A DNA stretch of 64,000 nt from Alcaligenes faecalis (GCF_002443155.1 NZ_CP023667.1:3410001-3474000), one strand, 5' to 3'. Positions 9,249 through 20,512 are shown, counted from the first letter of the stretch. Numbers and translations: made by a program. Notes: generated by a model from the sequence alone, not told the origin.

Positions 9249-12200
9249 TGATCAGTGATGTTCCTGTTTCTGCCAATCGCTGTACATCTTTTGCCAAGCC
9301 TTGCAAGTCAGCCTCGGACATATCATCCCCGTGCTGACGTACGACATCGGCCACCAAATGCCCAGCGTCCTGCTCTGCCGAGTCCTCGCCACCGGCCGTC
9401 AGCTTGTCCACAATGCGGGCCGCGACGTTCCAGACAGTGGGAGAATCATTCAGCACCATGGCGGGCAACTGCACGCCAAAGCGTTGCTCCAAGCCCAAGG
9501 CCAATTCAACGGCCATCAAGGAATCCATGCCCAGATCATGCAAGGAGCGCTGGGTTTCGATACGGTCTACTTCGGTGCGCAAAATGTTGGCTACTTCCTG
9601 TGCCACCCACTCGGCCACCAAAGCGTGAATTTGCTCAGGCGTTTTACCAGCAATCAAGGCGTGAATATCCTGGCCGTCACTGCTGGAATCATGATCCTTG
9701 CGAGCGCGGTTCAAGATGGCAAAGCGTTCGCTCTGAGCCGAAGCCAGCAAGCGGGCCAAGGCATTCCAATCGAAGTTGGCGACGATGGACACCTCACCAT
9801 TGAGGGCCAATACTCGGTCCAGTTGATTCAGCGCCTGATCCGACTGCAAAGGCGCTTTGCCCAGACGTTTGCCCAAGCTGTCCTTCACGGTTTCATTGCG
9901 CGTCAGATAGCCTGCGTCACCAATCGGCCCCCAGGCAATGCAAGAAGCCGCCAGACCCAGGTTCTGACGCAAACGCGTCAGGCCTTCCAGGCCTGCGTTG
10001 GCGGCTACATAGTTCGCCTGTCCGGGGTTACCAATAGAAGTCGTCACCGAGGAATACAACACGAAGTGAGACAGCTTCAAATCCTGGGTAGCCAGGTGCA
10101 GATTCCATGCACCCACCAACTTGGTTTGCAGCACCTTGTCCAGACTGTCCTGATCCATATTGGCGATCAAGCGATCATCAAATACAGCGGCAGCATGCAG
10201 CACGCCTGTCAGGGGGCTATCACCCGTCTGAATCTGCGCAACGACAGCTTGTACTGCTGCGAAATCCGTGACATCACACGCCACAATTTGCACACGACAG
10301 CCTTGTGCCTGGAACTGCTCCAGCAGCGCTTGTGCACCAGGAGTATCAGCACCACGACGACCCGCCAGAACCAGGGAACGCACGCCACGCTTGACCAGCC
10401 ATTGGGCTGAAGCCAAACCGAAACCAGACAAACCGCCCGTTACCAGCCACGTGCCCTGTGCGGACAAGTCGACAGGGGCAGCCACTTGTTGAGTGGGCAG
10501 GCTGGGCCGGGCATCCTTCAAGGACACCACCAGCTTGCCGATGTGACGAGCCTGTTGCATGGCGCGGAATGCATCAACCACATGTTCGGCACCGAAGCTA
10601 CGGTAAGGCAGTGGGAACAGCGCGCCGTCATGGAACAGCTCCATGACTTCCTTGAACAAACGTCCTGCCAGGGCTGGTCGGCCGGTCAGCAACTGGTCGG
10701 CATCAATACCGAAGTAGCTGATATTGCTCTTGAAGGGGCGCAAGCCAATCGGCGTGTTCTCGAAGAAGTCGCGCTTGCCCAGCTCCAGGAAACGGCCAAA
10801 TGGACTCAATACGTCCAGGCTGCGGCGCATGGCTTCACCTGCCAGCGAGTTCAGCACTACGTCCACACCTTCACCGCCAGTGGCATCCATCACGTCCTGG
10901 GCAAAGCTCAGGCTGCGCGAATCAAATACATGGTCGGCACCCAGCAAGGAAGCGAACACGCGTTTCTCGTCCGTACCAGCAGTGGCATAAATCTCTGCGC
11001 CCAAATGGCGGGCCAGCTGGATTGCTGCAATTCCGACGCCGCCAGCAGCACCGTGGATCAATACTTTTTCACCAGGCTGGATATGAGCCAGATGCGTCAG
11101 CGCGTAGTACACGGTGAAGAACACAGTGGGAACGGTGGCAGCAGCCTCAAAATCCCAACCTTCAGGCATGGGAGCGATCGCATCCGCACGTGTCACCACG
11201 TGGCTGGCAAAGCAGGAGGAACCAAAGCCCATCACCGGCTGGCCTACAGCCACATTGGTAACATCAGCCCCAACGCGGGTGACGACACCCGAGAACTCCA
11301 GGCCCAGACTGGCCCCGGCAAAACCGTTTTCTACAGCTTCGTCTGGTAGCAGGCCCATCAAATACATCACATCACGGAAGTTCAGGCCCGCTGCCATGGT
11401 ACGGACTTCAACCTGACCCGCCGCCAGCTTGGGGGTTTGAACAGCTTGCCATTCCAGATTGCGCAGTTGTCCGGGCACCTGGAAGTCCAGCTTGAAACGG
11501 GCATCCTGACTCAACTGAGCAGCCGTTGCCGCAGTAGCCTCTTCCAGCACCAAGGTATGACGTGCGTCTTGGGACAAGACAATTTCTGTCGCGCCATCAG
11601 GCCACAGCAACTCCAGCTCCAGACGCTGGGCAACATCGCTGGCATTCACATCGCCAGCCAGATCGATCAAGGTGCAGGACAAGGCAGGCAGCTCGTTCAT
11701 CACGACACGGCCAAAACCCGACAAGGCCGACTGAGCCGGGTTCACCGCCCAATCCAATTCCTCTGCCATGGCAGGCAAGGCACCGCCCTGCGTCACCAGA
11801 AACAAGCGGCTTGCAGCAGTGCGAGCAGACAGGCTTTGCGTCAGGCTCAGCAGTTGCGCGCTGGTCTGGCTGACGGCAGCAACCGTGTCCGCCCAGCCCA
11901 ACATCTGCACCACATTCAGAGAGCTTTCATCCGCCAGGACATCGGCGCTGGCTGGCCAGGTTTGAGCGCTGACCGTTTGGCCTGCGGCTTCCAGACGAGC
12001 CTGCAAAGAATGGGCTTGAACCTGGGAAGCCTCATCAAACAACAGTAACCACTTCGCTGGAGCGACGGCTTCCTGTTTCTGACTCGCCTGCGTGGTCGCG
12101 GTGCTGGCCAAAAGCAAATAGGCGCCCTCGCTCAATTCCTGAGCGGCAGGCTCTTGTGCGGTTTGAACCTGCTCAAAACCCGCTTGTTCCAACGCCTTGT

Positions 12201-15200
12201 GCCAGCCTTCAGGCGACAACAAGGAGGAGGATTGCGTATCCCCAGCAGCATGCCACCAGCTTTGGTCCAGACCAGACAGGAAGTCGGCATGCCAATCTGG
12301 GTGACACTCGGCCACCAACAAGACTCCACCCTTAGCCAGCCATTGCTTGCTACGCATCAGGGCAGGTGGAACATGCACGCTACGGTGCAGGCTGTGACGC
12401 AGAATCACGACATCAAATTGTGTGTTGTCGACCTGCTCCAGTTGCCATTCCTGCAGGTCAAAACCGACAAGCTGCACATTGGCCAGAGCATGGTGTTGTG
12501 TCGCCTGACGGGCCTGCAAATCAGCATCCGGCAAGGCCAGAACATATTCAAACTGATCTTCGGACAGGCAAGCCGCCAGAGTCTTGGGCAAATCGCTAGG
12601 GCCCACAGCGACTTCCAGGACTCGCAGTCGCTGAGAAGCGGGCAAGTTCGCAGCCAATTCTCGCAGCTGGGCTTCCAGTGCCAGACGCACGCCCAGATAC
12701 ATGGGGTCATCGTCATACAGCACTTCAACCACAGGGGAACGGCGCAAAGAGGCCAGCAGTTTTTCGCCTGAAATATCGCCACGCAGCAAGGCCGGCAATT
12801 GGCGTCCGACCGAACCAATCTGAGTCAGTTGCGGCAAGCTGCTAGGCGAATCCTGCAAAATCGTGCGCCACAGGTCCTGGGCGGGGGGCATGTCGGCCTG
12901 CGCCACCACTGGGTGGCCTTCCCCCTCTTGCAGCAGCTCTTCACCGCGCAATAGCTCGCTCATCCAGCGGCCATACGGGCTATTCAGTACATCGGTGCTG
13001 AGCTCGGAAGGTTTTACAGCCTGGAAGGCTTCATAAATAAAGGACAGGCTCAAGGCATCCAGCAAAGGCAAAGTCTGCTGGAACCAGGTTTCGCGTTCTT
13101 GCTGCTGATCAGCCAGAGCAGCCCAGCCGCTTTGGGCCAGTTGCTCAGGCGAGAGCGTAACGGCAACTCGCTCATCGCGAGGATGAGGGCGCAGATACGG
13201 GGTAATTTGCCAGTTCGACACCGCGTGGCGATCCTGGCGCAAGAAATACGCAGCGCGGAAACGGCAGGCCTGGGCGCTGGCCAACAAACGGCCATCAGCA
13301 CCATACAGCTCAAAATCCGCCAGTACCGAACGGGCACTGCTACGACGCAGGTGTGCACGGAAATGCGTTACCTGTCCTTCGGTGGACAAGGTAAAGCGGC
13401 CTACTTTCACAGGCAGCAAGGCCACGCCTTGGCCTGCTTCAATATCTTGTGCGAAAAAATCCACCAGAGACTGGTAGCACACGTCCATCAAGGCCGGGTG
13501 CAACAGATAGCCGTCTTGCTCCAGGCCAAGGGGCATTTCCAGTTCGGCATTCAGGCAAGTACCTTGAACCTGCGAGGCCTTCAATCCCTGAAAAGCCGGA
13601 CCATAGTCCAAGCCCAAGGAGTGCGCCAGGCGATAGTGTCGTTCACGATCAATCTGCAGTTCCGCCGAGCTCAGAGCTGCCAGCTCCGGCTTGGGCATGC
13701 GTTCATCCGATGCCAGAATGCGGCCACTGGCGTGCACCACCCATTCGTCCTGGCTCAGGCGTTGACGACTCTTGATATGGAAGCTGCCATCGCGCGGGCT
13801 CAGCACAAAACGCAGGCTGCGGGCATGTTCGCCGTCAAAAACCAGCGGCGCCAGAATATCCAGCTCGTCCACCAGGATCAGCGCTTCGCCCAGCCACTCG
13901 CGGGCCGCGGCCAAAGCCATCTCCAGATAAGCGGCACCCGGGTACACCATGGCTCCGCCCACTTTGTGATCGGCCAGCCAAGGCAAAATCACTGGGTCCA
14001 GTACGTTTTCCCAGCTGATGTCGCTATCTGGCAGACGCCAACCCAGCAAGTCATGCACACGGCGGCGTTCGATGGAACGCATTCCTTCCGTGCTGTTCTT
14101 GTACCAGTGACGCTCACGCTGCCACGGATACACAGGCAGATCCACCGGATTACCCGCCACGGGGAAACGGGCTTTCAATTGGGTCGGCAACAAGGCCAAG
14201 GCATGCAAAGCCGTATCGGCCAGACGCTGCGGGCCATCATCATGCTTGCGCAGGCTGGACAGCACAACACCCTGTACATCACACTGAGTCAGGGTTTCAC
14301 GCATATAGCGCTGCAAAATGGCGTGCGGGCCAATTTCCAGAAAGACGCGACAACCCTGTTTGGCCAGGCAGGCAATGGCCTGCTCAAACTGCACGGGTTC
14401 GCGAATATTGCGCCACCAGTAGTCCACGCCCAGCTCTTGCGGGGGCAGTTCCTCACCAGTAACAGTCGAAATAAAACGGGCTTGTGATGCCTGCCGGCCG
14501 GGCTGCAAATCGCCCAGACTCTTTTCCAGATGCGGCAACAAGCCATCCATATAGGGGCTGTGAAAAGCGTAATCCAAATCCAGCAGGCGGAAGAACACGC
14601 TTTGGCCGTCCAGCGCAGACTGAATACGCTGCAAGCCTTCCAGGCTACCGGACAAAGTGATATTGGAGGGGCTGTTCACTCCCGCCACATTCACGTCCAA
14701 GTCCGCACCTAGGCCTTCCAGCAAACTATTCACCGCTTCCAGTGACAAACCAATAACGGCCATCCGGCCTTGGCCACGAGTCAGACCTTGGGCCTGGCTA
14801 CGAGCACAAATCACACGTATGGCTTGCTCCAGATTCAGGGCACCGGCGGCCCAGGCTGCAGCAATTTCGCCCACACTGTGACCGGTCACGGCATCAGGCT
14901 GAACACCCTCTTCGCGCAGCATGCGCGTCACAATCACTTGCACCGCAAACAGCAAAGGCTGGGCGACTGTCGTGTCGTCCATGCGGGAGGCAGCTGGCTC
15001 CGCCTGCAATTGCTCCAGCAGCGAGAAACCCGCCAAGGGCTGCATCAGCTTGTCCAGTTCGGACAGCAAGGCGGCAAAACGAGGGGACTCGCGCAGCAAG
15101 GTCACACCCATGCCCAACCACTGCGCTCCGTTGCCAGCGTACACAAAGGCCAGCTGACCTTCTTTATCCAAGGCATCTACGGTTTGCAGACCTTGCGGAT

Positions 15201-16813
15201 TTTGTCCCTGGGCGTAAGCACGCAGTTGTGCCACGCCTTCTGCGACCGTTTCGGGCTGAATGATCAAAGCACGGGACAAAGCCTGACGACGATGAGCGAC
15301 CGCATAGCTGATATCGTAAAAATCCTGTGCGGTCTTGTTATCCAGCAAATCCGCGTAATTACCAGCCTGCTCGCGCAGAGCGCCTTCTGTCTTGGCCGAC
15401 AAGACCAAAGGCGGCAAATCCAAGTTCGGCACAACAGCCGATTGAGTCGCCATCGCTACGGGAGCCTGCAGCAGGACGTGCGCGTTGGCACCACCAAAGC
15501 CAAAAGAATTCAGGCCTGCCACCAAAGGTTTGCCGTCGGTGCGTTGCAGCTCCCGGCCCTGGGGCAACAATTCCAGATTCAGGCCATCAAAATCAATCGC
15601 AGGATTGGGGGTGTTCAAATGCAAAGCAGGCGGCAGGGCTTGATGCTGCAAAGCCAGAACGGTCTTGACCAGACCGGCCATCCCAGAGGCCGACTCCATA
15701 TGCCCCAGGTTTGCTTTGACCGAACCGATAGGCAAACGCTGTTCGCGCGATTTTCCATACACCGCACTGATTGCGGTGGTTTCAATAGGGTCGCCTACTG
15801 CCGTACCGGTGCCGTGAGCCTCTACAAAGTCCACGTCACCCGCAGCCAAGCCACTGCGCTCCAGCACGGAGCGCATCAACTCAATTTGTCCCTGGCAACT
15901 AGGAATGGTGATGCCGGTCTTGCGGGCACCATCGGCATTCACGCCGGTTGCCAAAATGACAGCCTGTACTTGATCACCATCGGCCAGGGCTTGCTCCAAG
16001 GGCTTGAGCATCAGAACAGCACCGCCCTCGGAACGGACATAGCCATTACCGGCTTCATCGAACGCCTTGCAGCGGCCATCTGCCGACAGCATCGACGCTT
16101 TGGTAAAGCCCACAAAGGGATAAGGGTGCAGCAACAAATTGACGCCACCGACCAAAGCGGTGGACGCCTCGCCATTGCGCAAACTTGAGCAAGCTTGATA
16201 AGGCCACCAAGGAGGACGAGCAGGCCGTATCCACCGCCATGGATGGTCCGTGCAAATCGTAGATATAAGACAGACGATTGGCCGCAATACTCATGGTATT
16301 GCCAGTCATCATATGAGCAGTCAGGCTGGACAGATCATCCAGGCCGCGCATGCCGTAATCCAGACCGGAAATACCGACATATACCGCACAGTCGCTACCG
16401 GCCATGCTGGAGGGCAAAACGCCCGCGTTTTCCATGGCTTCCCAGGACAGTTCCAGCAACAAACGCTGTTGAGGATCCAGCCAGGCAGCTTCACGAGGGG
16501 AAATGCCAAAGAAATCCGCATCGAACTCGTCGATACGCGACAGGACACCGGCCGAAAAAGTGATACTACGACCAGGTTCGGATCGTTTATCGTGCTGCAA
16601 CTCGGTAGTCGCCCAGCGATCCGCGGGGATTTCCGTAACCAGGTCGCGCTTTTCAATTAGAGCATTCCAGAATTGGTCGGGCTGCGACAAATCGCCCGGG
16701 AAGCGAAATGCCATACCAATAATGGCAATTGCTCCAGACGCAGTATTACTTTTATTAATATCCGTACGGGATGCTTCTAACTCCTTAGCACCCTTGCCTG
16801 TATTTTGAGACAC
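9241..16813 (-). CDS. wcbR: Highly reducing type I polyketide synthase, WcbR-like; apparent frameshift in the KS domain
   Basis: One gene of about 2,524 codons is split by a frameshift at about 16197-16203. The upstream piece (16813 to about 16202, GTG start) ends KS motif DTACSSSLVAL; the next frame continues QACSSLRNGEAST. Family alignment expects LVALHQACSSL, so two bases seem missing. Domains on the joined protein: KS (Cys about 198, EAHGTGTAVGDP, GHMESASG), AT (GHSVGE about 645), DH (HxxxGxxxxP about 955), a degenerate methyltransferase-like region (about 1400), ER (HGAAGGVGIAA about 1920), KR (VTGGLSGFGLAS about 2120, with GQANYVAAN) and ACP (GMDSLMAVEL about 2428). No thioesterase is seen. 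One full reducing cycle is encoded, so iterative synthesis of a fatty-acyl-like chain is likely. It is the first gene of the capsule operon. If the frameshift is real the gene is inactive; a sequencing error is the other explanation. Confidence 0.88.
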
Positions 16814-17814
16814 GCACCCTACCCTTTCGATCTTTACTGACTTGCCCTGTCACCGCGGAGCACGGAATAGTCATATTTGATAAAACGCTATTTCGGACAA
16901 CGACTTCTAACATAGCCGTGTCGCAGGAAGCACACCAGTAAACAATGGCGAAATTTACGTCCAGTTACTATGATTTACAAACCATAATTACATGGAATTT
17001 ATATAAACCTCATGCAATTTGATAATATTTATTTTCGGTTTTTATTTAAGCATCTGTGCAAAAAATAAAACTTCCAAATTAAATATTCACTGACAATATT
17101 GTTCTATTTATTGTTAACAACAAAAACGAGTGTTTGAAAAATAACAAAGCCTTGGGATAATTTACCAAGGCAGTCTAATCAAGCTACTAGGCAAAAGTTC
17201 AAAGGTATTTTCATTTCGCCGCCACCTTGAGCAAAATGAAACTTTTAATTCAATCTTGAACAAAGACCGTTGTCTACCTAGAAAACTCTTCTCGCTTGGC
17301 AGAACGCGGCTGCACCGCAAAAAGATTAGCAGTTGGGAATGTTACCATTACGCAGTTGTTCTAATCCATAAAGAATTGAAATGGAGCAGCGGTTCACTGT
17401 AACAATCCGATGCTGCGCTAAAGGCGCCAAACAAGCTTCTTCGGGACTATCAGGCAACTTACAAGCCAGTCATAACTGACACTTGCAGGCCTTGCTGCAG
17501 AGAAGAAAAGACCCTCCGGTCGTATTCAAAAACTCATTTTTGATACAAAGACGACAGGCCCGCAACGAGCGCAAAACCGTTATTGGTGCCGATATACAAC
17601 GAGCTCACACCCAGACCTGACCATGTGCCACCAAAGCAGTGTTTTCCCTTAGCTGCATCAAAAACACCCGAATCAGGGCGTTTTTTTGGGGGTTATCCCT
17701 CATCTATAGCCAGGTCCACCTAGGCTCTATACGAAATGTCTTATGGCATGACTGTCGCACGCCGTTACATTGAAATGGCTTCATCTAATAATTAATCCAC
17801 TCTGGAGACATTTC
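16814..17814. promoter_or_regulatory. Gene-free AT-rich region between capsule operon and permease
   Basis: About 1 kb without a convincing coding region. It must hold the promoter of the leftward capsule operon (near 16.8-17.2 kb, where the sequence is clearly AT-richer than the flanks) and that of the rightward permease. I see an imperfect inverted repeat at 17522-17546 (GTAT-T-CAAAAA, loop CTCA, TTTTTG-ATAC) and a terminator-like hairpin at 17660-17687. A further hairpin in the permease leader spans about 17704-17730 (AUAGCCAGG, loop UCCA, CCU-A-GGCU-C-UAU). A weak TTACAT/AATAAT pair (17765, 17787) could be a promoter just before the permease. No tRNA, IS or small ORF with a good ribosome binding site was found. 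Confidence 0.5.
17660..17687 (-). terminator. Possible rho-independent terminator hairpin
   Basis: Read on the minus strand the arms AACGCCC and GGGUGUU pair over 7 bp (one G-U) around a UGAUUC loop and are followed by a short U run. On the plus strand the same arms have an A-C mismatch but are followed by seven T. No coding region ends close by on either strand, so its role is unclear; it may shield the permease from leftward or rightward read-through. Confidence 0.4.
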
Positions 17815-19305
17815 ATGGGTACGAACGCGACCACCGCACCCGTCGACGAACGATTACCGAACGGCAGGCTGGCTGCACTGGGCTTGCAGCACGTTCTGGT
17901 AATGTACGCCGGTGCTGTCGCGGTTCCACTAATCGTGGGCCGGGCATTAAACCTGACGTCTGAAGAAGTATCGATCCTGATTGCTGCTGACCTGTTTGTC
18001 TGCGGCATCGTGTCCATCATTCAATCGATGGGCTTTACGCAGTATTTTGGTATCAAGCTGCCCGTCATGATGGGCGTGACATTTGCCGCTGTCGGCCCCA
18101 TGGTCTCCATGGCTCAGGCTAACCCCGGCCAGGAAGGAGCCCAACTGCTCTTTGGCACCGTGATCGGGGCGGGGATCATCACCATGATCATCGCCCCTGC
18201 CGTCAGCCGAATGCTGCGTTTTTTCCCGCCTGTGGTCACCGGCACCATTATTGCCATGATCGGTATTACGCTGATGCGCGTGGGGATCAACTGGATTTTC
18301 GGTAACCCTGTCGGCCCTACCGCCCCCACGGTCATCAACCCCGACCACCTGGCCTGGATTCAGCATGCACAATCGGCCGCGGCCATGCCCGGCTCTGCCT
18401 TGCCCCCACCTCCAGAAGGCCTGGCCTTGAAAGCAACGGTACCGAACCCGCGCTACGCCAACCTGACTGGTTTGGGTATTGCCGCCATCGTGCTGACCTC
18501 GATCCTGCTGATTGCCAAATTTGCAAAAGGCTTTCTGGCTAACGTGGCCGTATTGCTGGGTATTGTCATTGGCGCGGTTGTGGCGTCGGCCATGGGCATC
18601 ATGACTTACGAGAAAGTGGCCAACGCTGCCTGGGTGGATCTGGTTCTGCCCTTCCACTTTGGCATGCCCAAGTTCAATATCCTGCACATTGCGACCATGA
18701 CCCTGGTCATGATTGTGGTGCTGATTGAATCTACCGGCATGTTCCTGGCGCTGAGCGATATGACAGGCAAGAAAGTCGATCAGAAAGATCTGGCTCGCGG
18801 CCTGCGTACCGACGGTCTGGGCACCTTGCTGGGCGGTATCTTCAATACCTTCCCCTACTCCAGCTTCTCGCAAAACGTGGGGCTGGTTGCCGTGACTGGC
18901 GTGCGTAGCCGCTTTGTCTGCGTGGCCGGTGGTGTGATTCTGATCATTCTGGGCCTGCTGCCCAAGATGGCGGCCCTGGTTGAATCCCTGCCCACCGTGG
19001 TTCTGGGCGGCGCCGGGATTGTGATGTTCGGTATGGTGACCGCCACCGGTATCCGCATTCTGTCCGGCGTTGATTACAAAACCAACCGCAACAACTCCAT
19101 GATTGTGGCCATCTCCATTGGCGTGGGCATGATTCCTCTGGTTGCGCCCAACTACATGCAGTGGATGCCTCACGCCATTCACCCGCTGATCGAATCCGGC
19201 ATCTTGCTGACCTCGATGGCTGCCGTTCTGCTGAACTTGTTCTTTAATGGTGCTAAAGAAGATACTCACGCAGCGGTAGAAGCCGCCAAGCACGCTGAAG
19301 CCTAA
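17815..19305 (+). CDS. NCS2 family purine permease (xanthine/uric acid type nucleobase:cation symporter)
   Basis: A 496-residue protein with about 12-14 hydrophobic segments. NCS2 markers are LGLQHVLVMYAGAVAVPLIVG near the N-terminus (in overlapping pieces), KLPVMMGVTFAAVGPM, and the conserved NTFPYSSFSQNVGLV segment with its substrate-binding acidic/Q region, followed by GVRSRFVCVAGG. This version of the motif is typical of the XanP/UacT/PbuX branch, so xanthine or urate is a likelier substrate than uracil. I chose ATG 17815 because GGAGA sits 6 bases upstream; an in-frame TTG at 17770 would add 15 residues. It is monocistronic: a strong terminator follows at once. Confidence 0.9.
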   Translation: MGTNATTAPVDERLPNGRLAALGLQHVLVMYAGAVAVPLIVGRALNLTSEEVSILIAADLFVCGIVSIIQSMGFTQYFGIKLPVMMGVTFAAVGPMVSMAQANPGQEGAQLLFGTVIGAGIITMIIAPAVSRMLRFFPPVVTGTIIAMIGITLMRVGINWIFGNPVGPTAPTVINPDHLAWIQHAQSAAAMPGSALPPPPEGLALKATVPNPRYANLTGLGIAAIVLTSILLIAKFAKGFLANVAVLLGIVIGAVVASAMGIMTYEKVANAAWVDLVLPFHFGMPKFNILHIATMTLVMIVVLIESTGMFLALSDMTGKKVDQKDLARGLRTDGLGTLLGGIFNTFPYSSFSQNVGLVAVTGVRSRFVCVAGGVILIILGLLPKMAALVESLPTVVLGGAGIVMFGMVTATGIRILSGVDYKTNRNNSMIVAISIGVGMIPLVAPNYMQWMPHAIHPLIESGILLTSMAAVLLNLFFNGAKEDTHAAVEAAKHAEA

Positions 19306-19326
19306 GACGCTTGCCAGCTTGTATTG

Positions 19327-19363
19327 AAACCGGCCTGTCAAATCCATGACAGGCCGGTTTTTT
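19327..19363 (+). terminator. Rho-independent terminator of the purine permease gene
   Basis: A perfect 14 bp stem (left arm 19327-19340, AAACCGGCCTGTCA; right arm 19347-19360) with a 6-base loop is followed by a run of T residues. It begins 22 bp after the permease stop codon. This is the clearest terminator in the window. Confidence 0.92.
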
Positions 19364-19520
19364 ATTATCCGATATACCAAGCGAAAACGCCCCCTTCAGG
19401 AACTGCCAACTGAAAACAGCGTACAAGTTAATTTTCGCTGGGCAGTCCAAAGAGAAAGATCGCCTCCTTGCAGGACATCAAACCAAAGGCGCAGCGTGTG
19501 ACCGCTCCCCTTTTCTGACA

Positions 19521-20384
19521 TCAAGAAGCGAAGCGCCGTGCACCAGCCACGCACAAGGCAGCGCCTAAAGTGACCCAGATCATGCTGGCATTGACGGACT
19601 CACCTAATAAAGCGGCAGCCAGCCCCAAGCCCATAAAAGGTTGCAGCAACTGTAATTGCCCCACCGCGGCAATCCCACCGTGTGCCAGGCCCCGGTACCA
19701 GAACACAAAGCCCAGGAACATACTGAATACTGAGACATAGCCAAAACCTAACCAGGCGGCAGTGTTCACGCTGCTGAAGCTCTGAGGCCAGAACCACAGC
19801 ATCAAAACGAACATGAAAGGCAAGGAAAGCACCAAGGCCCAGCAAATCACTTGCCAGCCGCCCAGGCGACGTGACAGACGGCCGCCTTCGGCATAACCCA
19901 GGCCACACACCACCACGGCGGCCAGCATATACAGATCCCCTTGCCAGGCCGCATCCAGACCTTCTCGCGCGGCATAGGCCATCACCAGCAAGCAACCTAA
20001 AACAGAGCACACCCAGAACACGGGCTTATGACGTTCACCGGCCAAGACCACCCCAAAAAGCGCTGTGCACAAAGGCAATAAGGCGACGTACACAATGGAA
20101 TGCGCCGAAGTGATGTACTGCAGAGCCAGTGCTGTCAACAAGGGGAATCCCAGCACAACACCAAAACCAACCACGGCCAGGGGCAACAGGTCCGAGCGTT
20201 GTGGCCGTGCCACGCGCCCGATCAGCAACCAGATAGCCGCCAACAAGGCAGCGAGCACCGCTCGCGCGCCCGTCAGAAAAAAAGGATCCATACCCAGCAC
20301 AGCAACACGTGTAGCCGGTAAAGAACCGGCAAAAATTGCCACACCAATAAAGCCGTTTAGCCAGCTGACTGCCTTGCTATCCAT
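19521..20384 (-). CDS. EamA/DMT family inner-membrane transporter
   Basis: A 287-residue, almost wholly hydrophobic protein with about ten membrane segments in two EamA repeats; the second begins near residue 150 (LYMLAAVVVCGLGYAEGG). The end of each repeat shows the family pattern, e.g. LQLLQPFMGLGLAAALLGES. Such proteins usually export metabolites or amino acids. GGAG lies 8 bases before the ATG. It is transcribed divergently from a MocR-type regulator gene with a 128 bp gap holding a perfect palindrome, so the regulator probably controls it. The substrate cannot be told; the PLP-fold regulator suggests an amino acid or B6-related compound. Confidence 0.88.
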   Translation of the reverse strand: MDSKAVSWLNGFIGVAIFAGSLPATRVAVLGMDPFFLTGARAVLAALLAAIWLLIGRVARPQRSDLLPLAVVGFGVVLGFPLLTALALQYITSAHSIVYVALLPLCTALFGVVLAGERHKPVFWVCSVLGCLLVMAYAAREGLDAAWQGDLYMLAAVVVCGLGYAEGGRLSRRLGGWQVICWALVLSLPFMFVLMLWFWPQSFSSVNTAAWLGFGYVSVFSMFLGFVFWYRGLAHGGIAAVGQLQLLQPFMGLGLAAALLGESVNASMIWVTLGAALCVAGARRFAS

Positions 20385-20450
20385 CTTTCACTCTCCAACA
20401 AAGATGCTTGTCAGTACAACACAGCTATGCCAGCATACACAGGCACAGTC

Positions 20451-20476
20451 CAGTACAGTTTTAAAAAACTGTACTG
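20451..20476. promoter_or_regulatory. Palindromic operator between DMT exporter and MocR-type regulator
   Basis: A perfect inverted repeat of two 12-base arms (CAGTACAGTTTT and its complement) with a 2-base AA centre. It lies 37 bp before the regulator start and 67 bp before the exporter start. An extra half-site CAGTAC occurs at 20412-20417. Position and symmetry suggest a binding site for the GntR-type domain of the adjacent regulator. Confidence 0.7.
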
Positions 20477-20512
20477 CTCACAAGACCCACACACCGTGCC
20501 CGAACCTGCCCC

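Noticed and set aside
13099..14487. Long plus-strand open frames opposite the PKS gene
   Set aside because: They are shadows of the PKS frame with no protein-like motifs.
17690..17814. Purine or xanthine riboswitch before the permease
   Set aside because: A hairpin is present, but I could not match a known aptamer consensus by eye, so it is not listed as a riboswitch.
17947..19380. A 477-codon antisense open frame opposite the purine permease
   Set aside because: Composition is H/Q/G-rich nonsense mirrored from membrane codons; the plus-strand permease is certain.
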